64,000 nt of DNA from WRGA01 sp031553395. GTDB taxonomy: Bacteria > Bacteroidota > Bacteroidia > Bacteroidales > WRGA01. Of this stretch, positions 9,652-18,348 are shown piece after piece. The stretch's first letter is position 1. Every line of letters starts with the position of its first letter. The notes beneath the pieces are model-generated. The model saw only the letters and a list, made by a program, of their open reading frames with translations. It was not told the DNA's origin and made no database searches. The stretch covers positions 1-64,000 of the forward strand of contig JAVBLR010000029.1 in assembly GCA_031553395.1 (NCBI GenBank), written 5' to 3'. A program made the position numbers and the translations under genes.

Positions 9652-10029
9652 ATGAAAGAATTAACTTTAATATTTTGTGTCGTTTTTTGTTCAATTTGTT
9701 CAGGATATGCGGCATCCGATATTTTCTCCAACGAAAAATTGGAAGATAAAGAAGATTTGCAACTATTGTCGGAGAAGAAGACCAAATTGGATGAAGACAA
9801 TCTTTGGGAAACAACTTCTACATTCTTGGATGAAAAACAAGATACGGAATCATTATTTAAAGATGATGATCGCAAACTTTTTGCTCCTCCTCCGGGAGAA
9901 GAAGGAAATCCGCAAAAGATAGCTCCATCATTGCCGTTGGGAAATAATGATATTGTTGTATTGTTGTTATTATCTGTTTTTTCTATATCTTATTACAGTT
10001 ATAAAAAACGATATAGACAATCTAATTAA
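9652..10029 (+). CDS. Small exported protein with PLGNND-hydrophobic-basic C-terminal tail
   Basis: The 125-aa protein has a signal peptide (about 1-20, ending CSGYA), then a highly charged Asp/Glu/Lys segment (21-80) and a Pro-rich stretch (APPPGEE). The tail has three parts: SLPLGNND, a hydrophobic span of about 16 residues (IVVLLLLSVFSISYY), and KKRYRQ. That architecture resembles processed sorting signals such as LPXTG, PEP-CTERM or GlyGly-CTERM, but it matches none exactly. Similar short proteins near T9SS genes occur in Bacteroidales, to my recollection, without an assigned function. It is the last gene before the strong terminator at 10064. Confidence 0.55.
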   Translation: MKELTLIFCVVFCSICSGYAASDIFSNEKLEDKEDLQLLSEKKTKLDEDNLWETTSTFLDEKQDTESLFKDDDRKLFAPPPGEEGNPQKIAPSLPLGNNDIVVLLLLSVFSISYYSYKKRYRQSN

Positions 10030-10063
10030 GCGATTTTAATTATAAACTCTGCTTATTCAATCT

Positions 10064-10106
10064 AAAATGAGGATGCTCAATTATACATTGAGCATCCTCA
10101 TTTTTT
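10064..10106 (+). terminator. Strong bidirectional-looking hairpin terminator closing the secreted-protein locus
   Basis: Perfect 18-base arms (10064-10081 and 10087-10104, with core GAGGATGCTCAAT) flank a five-base loop and are followed by a T run to 10106. It begins 35 bases after the stop of the 125-aa gene. Confidence 0.85.
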
Positions 10107-10168
10107 GTTTTTCATAGCATTGTAATTCTGACTTATTCCCTTTGAGTTTAAATTATAAACCATTTTGC

Positions 10169-10200
10169 TTGGCACTTACCTATTTTAATTTATATTTTTG
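10169..10200 (+). promoter_or_regulatory. Candidate promoter of the helicase gene
   Basis: A -7 box TATTTTTG (10193-10200) fits TAnnTTTG, and a TTG at 10169-10171 lies about 21 bases upstream as a -33 element. The start codon is at 10252. Confidence 0.45.
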
Positions 10201-10251
10201 CAAATAGCTTTTCAAATTTCAACTGGCCTACCTACCAACTAACTAAAAAAG

Positions 10252-12423
10252 ATGGACGAATTCAATGATATATTCAAGCTCGCTGCCGATTTGGTAAACA
10301 ATACTTCACTTTCGTTATTTTTAACAGGAAAAGCCGGAACCGGAAAAACCACGTTCTTGCGATATATCCGAGAAAATACCCGAAAGAATGTAATTGTTGC
10401 CGCACCCACAGGAATTGCAGCTATCAATGCCGGAGGAGTTACACTTCATTCTCTGTTTCAATTGCCATTTGAAGCATATTTGCCCGATGCTGCGGGAAAT
10501 GGAGAGCGAAAATTGACATATCACCTCAAAATGCATAAAAACAAAATCGAAATGTTCCGGGAACTGGAACTGTTGATTATTGATGAGGTGAGTATGTTGC
10601 GTGCAGATATATTGGATGCAATTGATATTGCGTTAAAACATCTCAGGCGTAACCGCCAGCCTTTTGGAGGTGTGCAAATGTTATATATTGGTGATTTGTA
10701 TCAACTGCCACCTGTTGTTCAGAATGAAGAATGGGAAGTATTGAGTCAGTATTACAAAACTCCTTTTTTCTTTCATGCAAAAGCACTTCAGGAAAATTTG
10801 CCGGTATATATCGAATTGAAAAAGATTTACCGTCAAAACGAACAGTTTTTCATTGATATCCTCAATCATGTGCGCAACAATGAAATGACGAATGCTGATT
10901 TTCAAGCGCTCAATGTCCGATATGATCCGGATTTTATTCAACCGAAAAATGAAAGATATGTGGTTTTATCTACACATAATTACAAAACCGATAATATCAA
11001 TAATAAAGAATTAGCTCAACTTCAAGGAAATGAAAAGGTATATAAAGGAGAAATAAAAGGAGACTTTTTATCTTCAGCATTACCTACTGAAAATGAGTTG
11101 CATTTAAAAGTTGGAGCGCAAATAATGTTTGTAAAAAACGATGTCGGAGAAGATCGCCGTTTTTACAATGGAAAATTGGGAACGGTTTTGCAACTATATG
11201 ATGATAAAATCCATATAAAGTTAGAAGGTTCGGGAAATGAAATCGAATTGGAACGAGATACGTGGAAAAATATCCGTTATACGCTTAATCGAGAAACGAA
11301 TACCATCGATGAAGATGAATTGGGCTCTTTCACGCAGTTCCCTATCCGGTTGGCGTGGGCGATAACTATTCATAAAAGTCAGGGATTAACATTCGAACGG
11401 GCAATTATTGATGCAGAAAAGGCTTTTGCCGCCGGACAGGTATATGTTGCATTGAGCCGTTGCACATCATTGGAAGGTATCGTTTTACATTCTAAAATTA
11501 CGCCGAATTGTATAAAAACAAATTCTGAAATTATTGAGTTTTCACGGGGGGAAAAAGAACTATCAGAATTGGAAGGCATTTTGGAAATTGAAAGACCGAA
11601 ATACTGGTCGCAAAGGTTAATGCAGGCTTTTGAATGGAAAACATTATTAGAATTATCTAAATCTTTTTCTGAACTGATTTCTGAAAAAACGCTACCCGAC
11701 CAAAAGGCTGCATTAAAACTGGCTCTTGATATGAAAAACAAAGCTTACGAACAGCAGGATATTGCATGTAAGTTTCAGAATCAGTTGGATAAATTATTAT
11801 ATGAGGTCAGGAAAACAGGAGAAATTTCAGTCTTAGAAGAAAGAGTAGGAAAAGCAGTTGCTTATTTTCATAAGGATATTTATGAAAATATACTTTTACC
11901 GTTTGATTTGCATCTCGAAAGTTTAAAAAGGGCATCGAAAGTAAAACAATATTTGCGGATAGCCCAAAGTATTCGTGCAGGCATGAGTGAATTTGCAACC
12001 CGTTTACGGGAACTTTCTTTTGGCGATATTAAACTTACCGGAGGTATTGTTTTTGAGGTTGAACCTCCCAAACAAATAATTGAAAAGATTAGTACGGAAA
12101 AATCTGTCAAACCCGAAAAAGGATATTCTCATAAATTAACTCTGGAGATGTTCAAAGAAGGAAAATCTATTGAAGATATTGCTTTGGAACGTAATCTGGC
12201 TCATAGTACAATTGAAACACATTTAGCATCCTTCGTAAAAACAGGAGAAGTACTTATTCATGAATTAATCGAAGAAGAAAAAGTAAAAGTAATTCTTCCG
12301 TTAATTGAAAATCTAAATGAAAAAAGCTCTTTATCCGAAATAAAGCAACAATTAAGTGATGATTATTCGTATGGAGATTTGCGGGCAGTATTAAACCATG
12401 TATTGTTTTTGAAGAAGAAATAA
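10252..12423 (+). CDS. Pif1/RecD2-like superfamily 1 helicase with C-terminal HTH domain
   Basis: The 723-aa protein has Walker A GKAGTGKTT (about residues 26-34), Walker B IIDEVSML (about 107-114), GDLYQLPPV (motif III), and late motif AITIHKSQGLTFERA (motif V/VI region, about 368-382), the layout of Pif1-type 5'-3' DNA helicases. The region about 625-670 (TLEMFKEGKSIEDIA, LAHSTIETHLASFVKTGEV) is an HTH_40-type domain also found in RecQ C-termini. It probably unwinds DNA during repair or replication restart. It stands alone between two terminator-like regions and uses its own promoter. The substrate is not evident from sequence. Confidence 0.8.
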   Translation: MDEFNDIFKLAADLVNNTSLSLFLTGKAGTGKTTFLRYIRENTRKNVIVAAPTGIAAINAGGVTLHSLFQLPFEAYLPDAAGNGERKLTYHLKMHKNKIEMFRELELLIIDEVSMLRADILDAIDIALKHLRRNRQPFGGVQMLYIGDLYQLPPVVQNEEWEVLSQYYKTPFFFHAKALQENLPVYIELKKIYRQNEQFFIDILNHVRNNEMTNADFQALNVRYDPDFIQPKNERYVVLSTHNYKTDNINNKELAQLQGNEKVYKGEIKGDFLSSALPTENELHLKVGAQIMFVKNDVGEDRRFYNGKLGTVLQLYDDKIHIKLEGSGNEIELERDTWKNIRYTLNRETNTIDEDELGSFTQFPIRLAWAITIHKSQGLTFERAIIDAEKAFAAGQVYVALSRCTSLEGIVLHSKITPNCIKTNSEIIEFSRGEKELSELEGILEIERPKYWSQRLMQAFEWKTLLELSKSFSELISEKTLPDQKAALKLALDMKNKAYEQQDIACKFQNQLDKLLYEVRKTGEISVLEERVGKAVAYFHKDIYENILLPFDLHLESLKRASKVKQYLRIAQSIRAGMSEFATRLRELSFGDIKLTGGIVFEVEPPKQIIEKISTEKSVKPEKGYSHKLTLEMFKEGKSIEDIALERNLAHSTIETHLASFVKTGEVLIHELIEEEKVKVILPLIENLNEKSSLSEIKQQLSDDYSYGDLRAVLNHVLFLKKK

Positions 12424-12435
12424 TACAAAATCTTT

Positions 12436-12461
12436 TACCGCAAAGGAAGCAAAAGCACGAG
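12436..12461 (+). repeat. CGCAAAG-type repeat fragment
   Basis: ACCGCAAAGGAAGCAAAAG begins 13 bases after a stop codon. It resembles the longer copy at 22083-22120 (ACCGCAAGGAGCGCAAAG), which is also just downstream of a plus-strand gene. Its function is unknown. Confidence 0.35.
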
Positions 12462-12530
12462 ATTATTTTTTAATTGAAATATATTATGCGAAAAATACAT
12501 TTATTTTCAACTCTCTACTTCCTATTTTAA

Positions 12531-13292
12531 CTATTCAAGCACTTTTATCTTCATTGTAATCGGTTCCTTCGGTTTATCTCCCGACTTGGTTTCAACAGAT
12601 TGGATTTTGCCAACAATATCCAATCCTTCAACAACTTCTCCAAAAACGGTATAATCGTTATCAAGATGTGGAGTTCCGCCAAGCTTACCGTAAGCTTCAC
12701 GCTGCTCGGGTGTAAATTTGGTTGATGTTGGGTCTACCATTGATTCTGTTTGGGCGATTAGTTCATTTTGTAACTTCGTAAGGCTTGCTTGATCTTGTTT
12801 TGCGTATAAATCCTGAATTTCGGAACGACGTGCCTCGGCTAATTGATTGAATATTCGTTCCATTTCTTTATGCAACAAATTTTGCTCGAAGCTATCCAAT
12901 TGAGTATCATTATAGGTTGTGCCCCAAACAATATAAAATTGAGAACCGGAAGATTCCTTTTGTGGATTAACCTGATCTCCTTGGCGAGCAGCAGATAGAG
13001 CACCTCTTTTATGAAAATATTTCGGATAAATAAATTCGGCAGGAATTGTATAACCCGGGCCACCCGCGCCCAATTGTTTTTCAGCCGGAGCATTCTTTGA
13101 ATCAGGATCTCCTCCTTGAATCATAAAATCCTTGATAATCCGGTGAAATTGCAATTCGTCGAAAAATCCGTTTTTAGCCAATTTTACAAAATTATCGCGA
13201 TGTTGAGGTGTTTCATCATACAATTTCACTTTGATATCTCCCATTGATGTTTCAATGAGTACGTAAGTTCCTTTTTCTGCGTCGCTAAACAT
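12531..13292 (-). CDS. Cyclophilin-type peptidyl-prolyl cis-trans isomerase
   Basis: The 253-aa protein begins IETSMGDIKVKLYDETP and has the cyclophilin core FHRIIKDFMIQGGD (catalytic Arg and Gln), SSGSQFYIV and FGEVVEGLDIV. It therefore catalyses proline isomerisation during protein folding. It is longer than minimal cyclophilins because a helical, charged insertion of about 70 residues (LLHKEMERIFNQL to QTESMV) separates the last two motifs. No signal peptide is visible, so it is probably cytoplasmic. It is the last gene of the minus-strand run mazG-hisC-sufS-hemH-PPIase and starts 42 bases after hemH. Confidence 0.85.
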   Translation of the reverse strand: MFSDAEKGTYVLIETSMGDIKVKLYDETPQHRDNFVKLAKNGFFDELQFHRIIKDFMIQGGDPDSKNAPAEKQLGAGGPGYTIPAEFIYPKYFHKRGALSAARQGDQVNPQKESSGSQFYIVWGTTYNDTQLDSFEQNLLHKEMERIFNQLAEARRSEIQDLYAKQDQASLTKLQNELIAQTESMVDPTSTKFTPEQREAYGKLGGTPHLDNDYTVFGEVVEGLDIVGKIQSVETKSGDKPKEPITMKIKVLE

Positions 13293-13334
13293 AAGTTGTA
13301 AATTAATATTAGTAAGTATATATTCAATTGTTTA

Positions 13335-14339
13335 TCAATTCATAGTAATTTTCATCAAAGCCTCAACCCAACTGTTGTCGTCGTTTAAACTTTCAACCAG
13401 TTGCAAATGCTCTCCTCCATGTTGTTTAAAAAGAACGTTATATTCGATTTGTAAGTCCATGGTAGTTTCCAAACAATCGGTAACAAAAGATGGAGAAACT
13501 ATCAATATTCGTTTGCATCCGTCTTTTGCCTTTTTAATCAATACATTATCTGTAAAAGGTTGGAGCCAATCCTTTCCCATTTGAGATTGAAAAGAAACCG
13601 TATAATCTTTATTTTGCAAATGGAGCTGTTCTGCAAGCAATCTGGAAGTTTCATAACATGCAGATTTATAACAATATTCTCCATGTTTGGGTTTTTCTTG
13701 AGTGCAATTGCAATTTTCGGAAATAATATCCGGATGTATTTTATTAATTTGCCGTAAAGGTAAAGAATGATACGAAAAAATCAAATGATCGTATTCTTTC
13801 AAATTGAATTGTTTTATCTTATTTGCAAAACACGTTATAAATAACGGATTATTGTAGAACTGCTTTATAATTTGTAAGTCTGGTTTATTCTTAAATTTGG
13901 AAACAATTTCCTCTACTTTTTCAATAGAACTGCGTGTAGTAGCTTCGGCATATTGAGGATATTGCGGGAAAAGTATTATTTTATCGAATTGCTTCTTTTC
14001 TATTTCGGATAAGGCCTTCTTTAAAGAGGGTTTGCCATAACGCATTCCAATAAATGCCTGATAGTTTTCGGGAAGAGTATTGTTTAGTTTCTTTGCTATC
14101 GAAAAAGATGTTTCCAAAAGTGGAGATGATTTTTTATCCCCAAAATATTCCTTATATCGATTGGATGAAGCATTTATCCGAAAAGGAATAATAATCAAAT
14201 TGACCAATAGCTTGCGTAAAACAAATGGTAAATCAATTACAAATTTGTCATTTAACATTTGGAAAAGAAAACTACCAACAGCTTTTCGCGAAGCATTTTC
14301 CGGAGAACCAAGATTAATAAGTAGTATAGCTGTTCGCAT
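13335..14339 (-). CDS. hemH: Ferrochelatase
   Basis: The 334-aa enzyme inserts ferrous iron into protoporphyrin IX at the last step of haem synthesis. Visible signatures are AILLINLGSPE at the N-terminus, FSYHSLPLRQ with the metal-handling His, FQSQMGKDWLQPFTDN and SPSFVTDCLET. A Cys-rich stretch (ENCNCTQ, EYCYKSACYE) could bind a metal cluster, as some ferrochelatases do, but this is inference. The ATG at 14339 is chosen because the longer frame runs through the palindromic repeat upstream. It is adjacent to sufS, so iron-sulfur and haem functions are side by side. Confidence 0.9.
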   Translation of the reverse strand: MRTAILLINLGSPENASRKAVGSFLFQMLNDKFVIDLPFVLRKLLVNLIIIPFRINASSNRYKEYFGDKKSSPLLETSFSIAKKLNNTLPENYQAFIGMRYGKPSLKKALSEIEKKQFDKIILFPQYPQYAEATTRSSIEKVEEIVSKFKNKPDLQIIKQFYNNPLFITCFANKIKQFNLKEYDHLIFSYHSLPLRQINKIHPDIISENCNCTQEKPKHGEYCYKSACYETSRLLAEQLHLQNKDYTVSFQSQMGKDWLQPFTDNVLIKKAKDGCKRILIVSPSFVTDCLETTMDLQIEYNVLFKQHGGEHLQLVESLNDDNSWVEALMKITMN

Positions 14340-14351
14340 TGAAACTGATAT

Positions 14352-14417
14352 AAATTTTTGGAAAAGGTAAAGGGCAAAAGGCGAACGAAGCCATATCTTT
14401 TGCCTTTCGCCCTTTCT
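14352..14417. repeat. Intergenic palindrome, AAAGGGCAAAAGGCGAA type
   Basis: The left arm AAAGGGCAAAAGGCGAA pairs with a right arm TTTTGCCTTTCGCCCTTT with one mismatch and one G-T pair. It fills the hemH-sufS gap and shares its words with the palindromes at 17785 and 22214. It could act as a terminator, attenuator or mRNA-stabilising hairpin. Confidence 0.7.
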
Positions 14418-14423
14418 CAAAGA

Positions 14424-15647
14424 TTAAAACATCGAAGAAATCTTTAATATTCCTTTTACCAAAATATCGACTTCTTCTTTAGTATTGTAAAAAGCGAATG
14501 AAGCGCGAACTGTTCCTTCTACGCCTAAAACTTTCATCAACGGTTCGGCGCAATGATGCCCGGTACGAACAGCAATTCCAAGTTTATCCAACAACATCCC
14601 CATATCATAATGATGTATGTTTTTAACTAAAAAAGATATCACGCTGCTTTTATGTTCAGATGTTCCGATAATTCTCATTCCATCGATTGCCATCAACTCT
14701 TGCGTAGCGTAATTCATCAATTCATGTTCGTAATTTTTTATGTTTTCCAACCCAAGCCCATCTATATAATTTATTGCTGAGGCTAATGCTGTTGAGCCGA
14801 TATAGTCGGGAGTTCCTGCTTCAAATTTGAATGGAAGACTATTGTAAGTTGTTTTTTCAAATGATACGCTTGCAATCATTTCTCCACCGCCTTGATATGG
14901 AGGCATTTGATTAAGTAATGTTTCTTTTCCGTATAATATGCCAATACCAGTAGGTCCATAAACTTTATGTGATGAAAAGACATAAAAATCGGCATTTAAA
15001 TCCTGTACATCAATCTTAATATGAGGAATGGCCTGAGCTCCGTCAATCAAAACCGGAATATTCTTTTTATGCGCTTTTTTTATAATTTCCTTTACCGGAT
15101 TAATTGTTCCTAACACATTGGAGACATGAGTAACTGAGACCAAGCGAGTTTTGGGTGAAAGCAATTTTTCGAATTCATCAAGGTTTAAATCTCCTTTCTC
15201 ATCAATAGGCATAACATTCAATATCAATCCTTTTCTTTCGGCAAGCATTTGCCAAGGTACAATATTAGAATGATGTTCCATTTCGGTAATAAGAATTTCA
15301 TCTCCTTCATTGCAAAAAGCTTCACCAAATGAAAATGCAATCAGATTTATAGCTTCGGTCGTTCCCCGTGTGAAGATAATTTCATGCGAATGTTTGGCAT
15401 TGATAAATTTTCGTACGGTTTCCCTGGCATCTTCATGAGCCTGTGTCGCCTTTTGGCTTAGATAATGAACACCCCGGTGAATATTGGCATTCAACGTAGA
15501 ATAAGCATGAGAGATTTGATTGATGACACAAGTTGGTTTTTGAGTCGTGGCAGCATTATCAAAATAAACCAATCGTTTATCATATACTCTCATATTCAAA
15601 ATCGGGAAATCTTTTCGTATTTCTTGTATATCCATGACAAAATTCAT
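14424..15647 (-). CDS. sufS: SufS-type cysteine desulfurase
   Basis: The 407-aa PLP enzyme takes sulfur from cysteine for iron-sulfur cluster assembly. Motifs include YFDNAATTQKP near the N-terminus, ITEMEHHSNIVPWQ, VLIDGAQAIPH, the PLP-lysine site FSSHKVYGPTGIG and RTGHHCAEPLM, whose Cys is the catalytic persulfide residue of SufS (group II) enzymes. The length is normal. ATG at 15647 or the in-frame ATG at 15635 could start it. No sufBCD genes are in the window, so the gene is apart from its usual operon or the operon lies elsewhere. Confidence 0.9.
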   Translation of the reverse strand: MNFVMDIQEIRKDFPILNMRVYDKRLVYFDNAATTQKPTCVINQISHAYSTLNANIHRGVHYLSQKATQAHEDARETVRKFINAKHSHEIIFTRGTTEAINLIAFSFGEAFCNEGDEILITEMEHHSNIVPWQMLAERKGLILNVMPIDEKGDLNLDEFEKLLSPKTRLVSVTHVSNVLGTINPVKEIIKKAHKKNIPVLIDGAQAIPHIKIDVQDLNADFYVFSSHKVYGPTGIGILYGKETLLNQMPPYQGGGEMIASVSFEKTTYNSLPFKFEAGTPDYIGSTALASAINYIDGLGLENIKNYEHELMNYATQELMAIDGMRIIGTSEHKSSVISFLVKNIHHYDMGMLLDKLGIAVRTGHHCAEPLMKVLGVEGTVRASFAFYNTKEEVDILVKGILKISSMF

Positions 15648-15655
15648 TTATTAGT

Positions 15656-15731
15656 TATAGTAGGAAGTAAAAAGGTAGTTGCTATATTTGAGGATGTATT
15701 TCTCCTACCTCTTATTACTTTTCTACTTACT
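15656..15731. repeat. Intergenic palindrome, AGTAGGAAGTAAAAAGGTAG type
   Basis: The left arm AGTAGGAAGTAAAAAGGTAG and the right arm (CTACCTCTTATTACTTTTC with TACTTACT) are imperfectly complementary. It occupies most of the sufS-hisC gap. The words differ from the neighbouring palindromes but the design is the same. Confidence 0.5.
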
Positions 15732-16760
15732 TTAAAAATCCGATAAAGCCTCAATCAATGCATTGTTTTCTTCCGGAGTTCCTACTGTAATGCGTAAACA
15801 TCCTAAACAAAGTGCTACATTATTCCGGTTGCGAACAATAATACCTTTCTCTACCAAAAAATTGTAAGCTGCATTTGCATCTGGTAATTTTATCAAAACA
15901 AAATTTGCATCAGTAGAGTATATTTTTTCAACACACTTTAATGTAGACAGATTATTTATAAGTTTTTCTCTCTCATTTAACAATTTCTTTACCCAATCGT
16001 TCACTTCATTTGACTTTTCCAATGCTTTTATGGCATGATTCTGAGTAAAGATATTGATATTGTAAGGATATTTTATTTTATTCAGAATTGAAATGATTTC
16101 TTTGGATGCAAAAGCCATTCCCAAACGGATTGCAGCCATTCCCCATGCCTTTGAAAAAGTTTGAAGAATAACCAGATTGGGATATTTGGATAAATATTCG
16201 GTAAATGATTTCTGAGCCGAAAAATCAATATATGCTTCGTCTACAATTACTATTCCCGGGAAGTTTTCAATAATAGTTGTTACTTCGCTTCGGGTTAAAC
16301 TGTTTCCTGTAGGATTATTGGGCGAACAAAGGAAAATCAGTTTAGTATGCTCATCACAGGTTACAAGTATCTCATTTGCATGAATATCAAAATTTTCGTC
16401 TAATTGTATCAACCTGCAATCTACGGCATTTGTATCTGCAGCAACGTGATACATCCCGTATGTCGGATCAGGCATAACAATATTGTCGATATGCGGTTCG
16501 CAAAATGCCCTGATCATTAAATCTATCGGTTCGTCACTCCCTACTCCCAAGAAAATATTCTCGGCAGGAACTCCTTTTATTTCCGAAATCCGTTCCTTTA
16601 CCTTCCATTGAAGTGGGTCGGGATAACGGTTATACGGAGCATTATACGGATTTTCATTTGCATCTAAATATACCGATGCCTCTCCTTTAAATTCGTCACG
16701 GGCAGATGAATATGGTTTCATCTCCCAAATATTTTTTCTAACAAGATTTTGTAGATTCAT
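15732..16760 (-). CDS. hisC: Histidinol-phosphate aminotransferase
   Basis: This 342-aa PLP aminotransferase (fold type I) has YLDANENPYN and RYPDP at the N-terminus, FLGVGSDEPIDLMI, LCSPNNPTGN, IVDEAYIDF, the PLP lysine in TFSKAWGMAAIRLG and a C-terminal LRITVGT. These are the HisC signatures. HisC transfers an amino group from glutamate to imidazole-acetol phosphate in histidine synthesis. No other his genes are in the window; it sits between mazG and sufS in the same direction, with palindromic spacers on both sides. Confidence 0.88.
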   Translation of the reverse strand: MNLQNLVRKNIWEMKPYSSARDEFKGEASVYLDANENPYNAPYNRYPDPLQWKVKERISEIKGVPAENIFLGVGSDEPIDLMIRAFCEPHIDNIVMPDPTYGMYHVAADTNAVDCRLIQLDENFDIHANEILVTCDEHTKLIFLCSPNNPTGNSLTRSEVTTIIENFPGIVIVDEAYIDFSAQKSFTEYLSKYPNLVILQTFSKAWGMAAIRLGMAFASKEIISILNKIKYPYNINIFTQNHAIKALEKSNEVNDWVKKLLNEREKLINNLSTLKCVEKIYSTDANFVLIKLPDANAAYNFLVEKGIIVRNRNNVALCLGCLRITVGTPEENNALIEALSDF

Positions 16761-16762
16761 TT

Positions 16763-16841
16763 AAGTTATGAGTTATGAGTTATAAATTGTGAGAATGAAG
16801 AGCTTTCTCAAATTCTTAACTCTTAATTTTTAATTCTTAAT
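16763..16841. repeat. Intergenic palindrome, TTAAGAGTTATGAG type
   Basis: The gap is made of AAGTTATGAGTTATGAG words on the left. The right half contains AATTCTTAACTCTTAA, the imperfect complement, and both halves close on GTGAGAA/TTCTCA. It lies between mazG and hisC. Confidence 0.5.
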
Positions 16842-16845
16842 TATT

Positions 16846-17652
16846 TTAAAGCCCTTTTGCTTTCCCTTCGTCCCAGATTTTGTCCATTTCTTCCAATGTC
16901 ATTTCTTTGAGGGAACGGCCTTTTTTTAGTGTATTTTCTTCCAGATAATTGAAACGGCGGATAAATTTCTGGTTCGTTCGTTCCAATGCGTTCTCCGGAT
17001 TGATGTTATAAAGCCGGGCAGCATTTATTAGGCTAAAGAACAAATCTCCGAATTCACTTTCCATTTTATCGGCATCCATGTTGTTGACTTCATGTTGCAA
17101 TTCGGAAAACTCTTCCCGGACTTTTTCCCAAACCTGACTGCGTTCTGTCCAATCGAAACCTACATTGCGGGCTTTATCCTGCATTCTGAATGCTTTTATC
17201 AGCGAAGGAAGCGAAGCCGGTACTCCATCCAGTACAGATTTATTGCCGTTTTTTTCCTTTAGTTTGATTTGTTCCCAGTTCTGCTCGACTTGTTGTGAAT
17301 TATTTACCGAACTTTCTCCAAATACATGGGGATGTCGGAAAACTAATTTTTCACTCAATGCATCACAAACATCTTTAATATCGAACAAACTTTTTTCTTC
17401 TCCTATTTTGGCATAAAAAATAACATGTAATAGGACATCTCCTAATTCTTTTTTAAGGTCTTCATTGTCATTTTTGATGATGGCCTCGCTAAGTTCATAT
17501 ACTTCTTCAATGGTATTTGCACGTAAACTTTCGTTTGTTTGTTTTTTATCCCAAGGGCATTTTTCGCGCAATTCATCCAATATATCCAGCAAGTGTCCAA
17601 AAGCCTGCATTTTTTGTTCTTTTGTATGTATGTTGCTATTTGCTATTGACAT
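16846..17652 (-). CDS. mazG: Nucleoside triphosphate pyrophosphohydrolase MazG
   Basis: The 268-aa protein has two tandem MazG helical domains. The first contains CPWDKKQTNESLR and EEVYELSEAI...ELGDVLLHV, with the EExxE and ELGD metal-binding motifs. The second contains REEFSELQHEV and SEFGDLFFSLINAARL. It hydrolyses NTPs to NMP and pyrophosphate, limiting mutagenic or signalling nucleotides. It is the first gene of the minus-strand series leading to hisC, sufS, hemH and the cyclophilin. Confidence 0.9.
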   Translation of the reverse strand: MSIANSNIHTKEQKMQAFGHLLDILDELREKCPWDKKQTNESLRANTIEEVYELSEAIIKNDNEDLKKELGDVLLHVIFYAKIGEEKSLFDIKDVCDALSEKLVFRHPHVFGESSVNNSQQVEQNWEQIKLKEKNGNKSVLDGVPASLPSLIKAFRMQDKARNVGFDWTERSQVWEKVREEFSELQHEVNNMDADKMESEFGDLFFSLINAARLYNINPENALERTNQKFIRRFNYLEENTLKKGRSLKEMTLEEMDKIWDEGKAKGL

Positions 17653-17784
17653 TTGAAATTATATTCTTTCTAAATCTATCATTAAATAAACATGCAAAGT
17701 TAAACTTTTTAAGCTTATGTAGAATGTAATCAGGGCAAACGTGTGAGAAAATATTCATATAGACACCGATATGAATATTTTTTT

Positions 17785-17868
17785 CGGCAAAAGGCGAAAG
17801 GCCAATGGCAAAGGGAGGGGGTACATAGACTTTCGTTCGCCTTTTGCCCTTTGCCTTTCGCCGAAATA
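17785..17868. repeat. Intergenic palindrome, TTCGGCAAAAGGCGAAAGGC type
   Basis: The left half (TTCGGCAAAAGGCGAAAGG then CCAATGGCAAAGG) is matched by a right half containing TTCGCCTTTTGCCC and TTTGCCTTTCGCCGAAA. The words GGCAAAAGGCGAA and GCCTTTCGCC are shared with the hemH-sufS palindrome. Frames that cross it are artefacts of its symmetry. Confidence 0.7.
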
Positions 17869-17919
17869 CTCAAAACGGACTCGTTTTGCCACCATCACTT
17901 CATGTAAAAAACTAAAAAC

Positions 17920-17956
17920 AATAAACCCCGGAATATTTTTGATTCCGGGGTTTATT
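17920..17956 (-). terminator. Strong hairpin terminator of the 66-aa gene
   Basis: Perfect 15-base arms (17920-17934 and 17942-17956, core AACCCCGGAAT) with a seven-base loop lie 18 bases past the stop codon. On the minus strand they are followed by TGTTTTTAG. Confidence 0.85.
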
Positions 17957-17974
17957 AAAATAGTATTTTTAACT

Positions 17975-18175
17975 TTATTTTTTTTCAGCTTCGGCTTTTT
18001 TGCAACATTTGCTATCGCTTGCTTTTTTGCAATCAGCTTTTTTGTCACATTCTTTGCTTTTTGTGCATTCGGTTTTTTGTTTGTCACATTCAGCTTTCTT
18101 CGCATCTTGTGCCATTGCTACTCCCGATACTGCCATTATTGCCATAACCATAAAAGATACAACTACTTTCTTCAT
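17975..18175 (-). CDS. Small secreted Cys/Lys-rich protein
   Basis: The 66-aa protein starts with a clear signal peptide (MKKVVVSFMVMAIMAVSG to AMA-Q, cleavage near residue 23). The mature part of about 43 residues is almost only Lys, Glu, Asp, Ala, Ser and six Cys (KKAECDKQ, SKECDKK, DSKCCKKA). Such a peptide could bind metals or be disulfide cross-linked in the periplasm; no family is recognised. A perfect terminator 18 bases after the stop supports a real, separately transcribed gene. Confidence 0.65.
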   Translation of the reverse strand: MKKVVVSFMVMAIMAVSGVAMAQDAKKAECDKQKTECTKSKECDKKADCKKASDSKCCKKAEAEKK

Positions 18176-18348
18176 TTTTATAAAATTTAAAATTTGACGA
18201 GGCTAAAGTAATTCCTATTTCTTAATTAATTTCAAAATAAATAATAATCTTTATCAAGAATCCTGAATATTAACATTATTTGTTAACAATAGAGGAATAT
18301 TTGTGTTAATTTCAGAACTGCGCTTAACATTTGAAGTGTTCAGAATTA

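Noticed and set aside
17771..18190. Long plus-strand frame over the palindrome and the 66-aa gene
   Set aside because: It is the antisense shadow of a perfect terminator, a symmetric repeat and the Lys/Cys-rich gene; the product is Phe/Cys low complexity.
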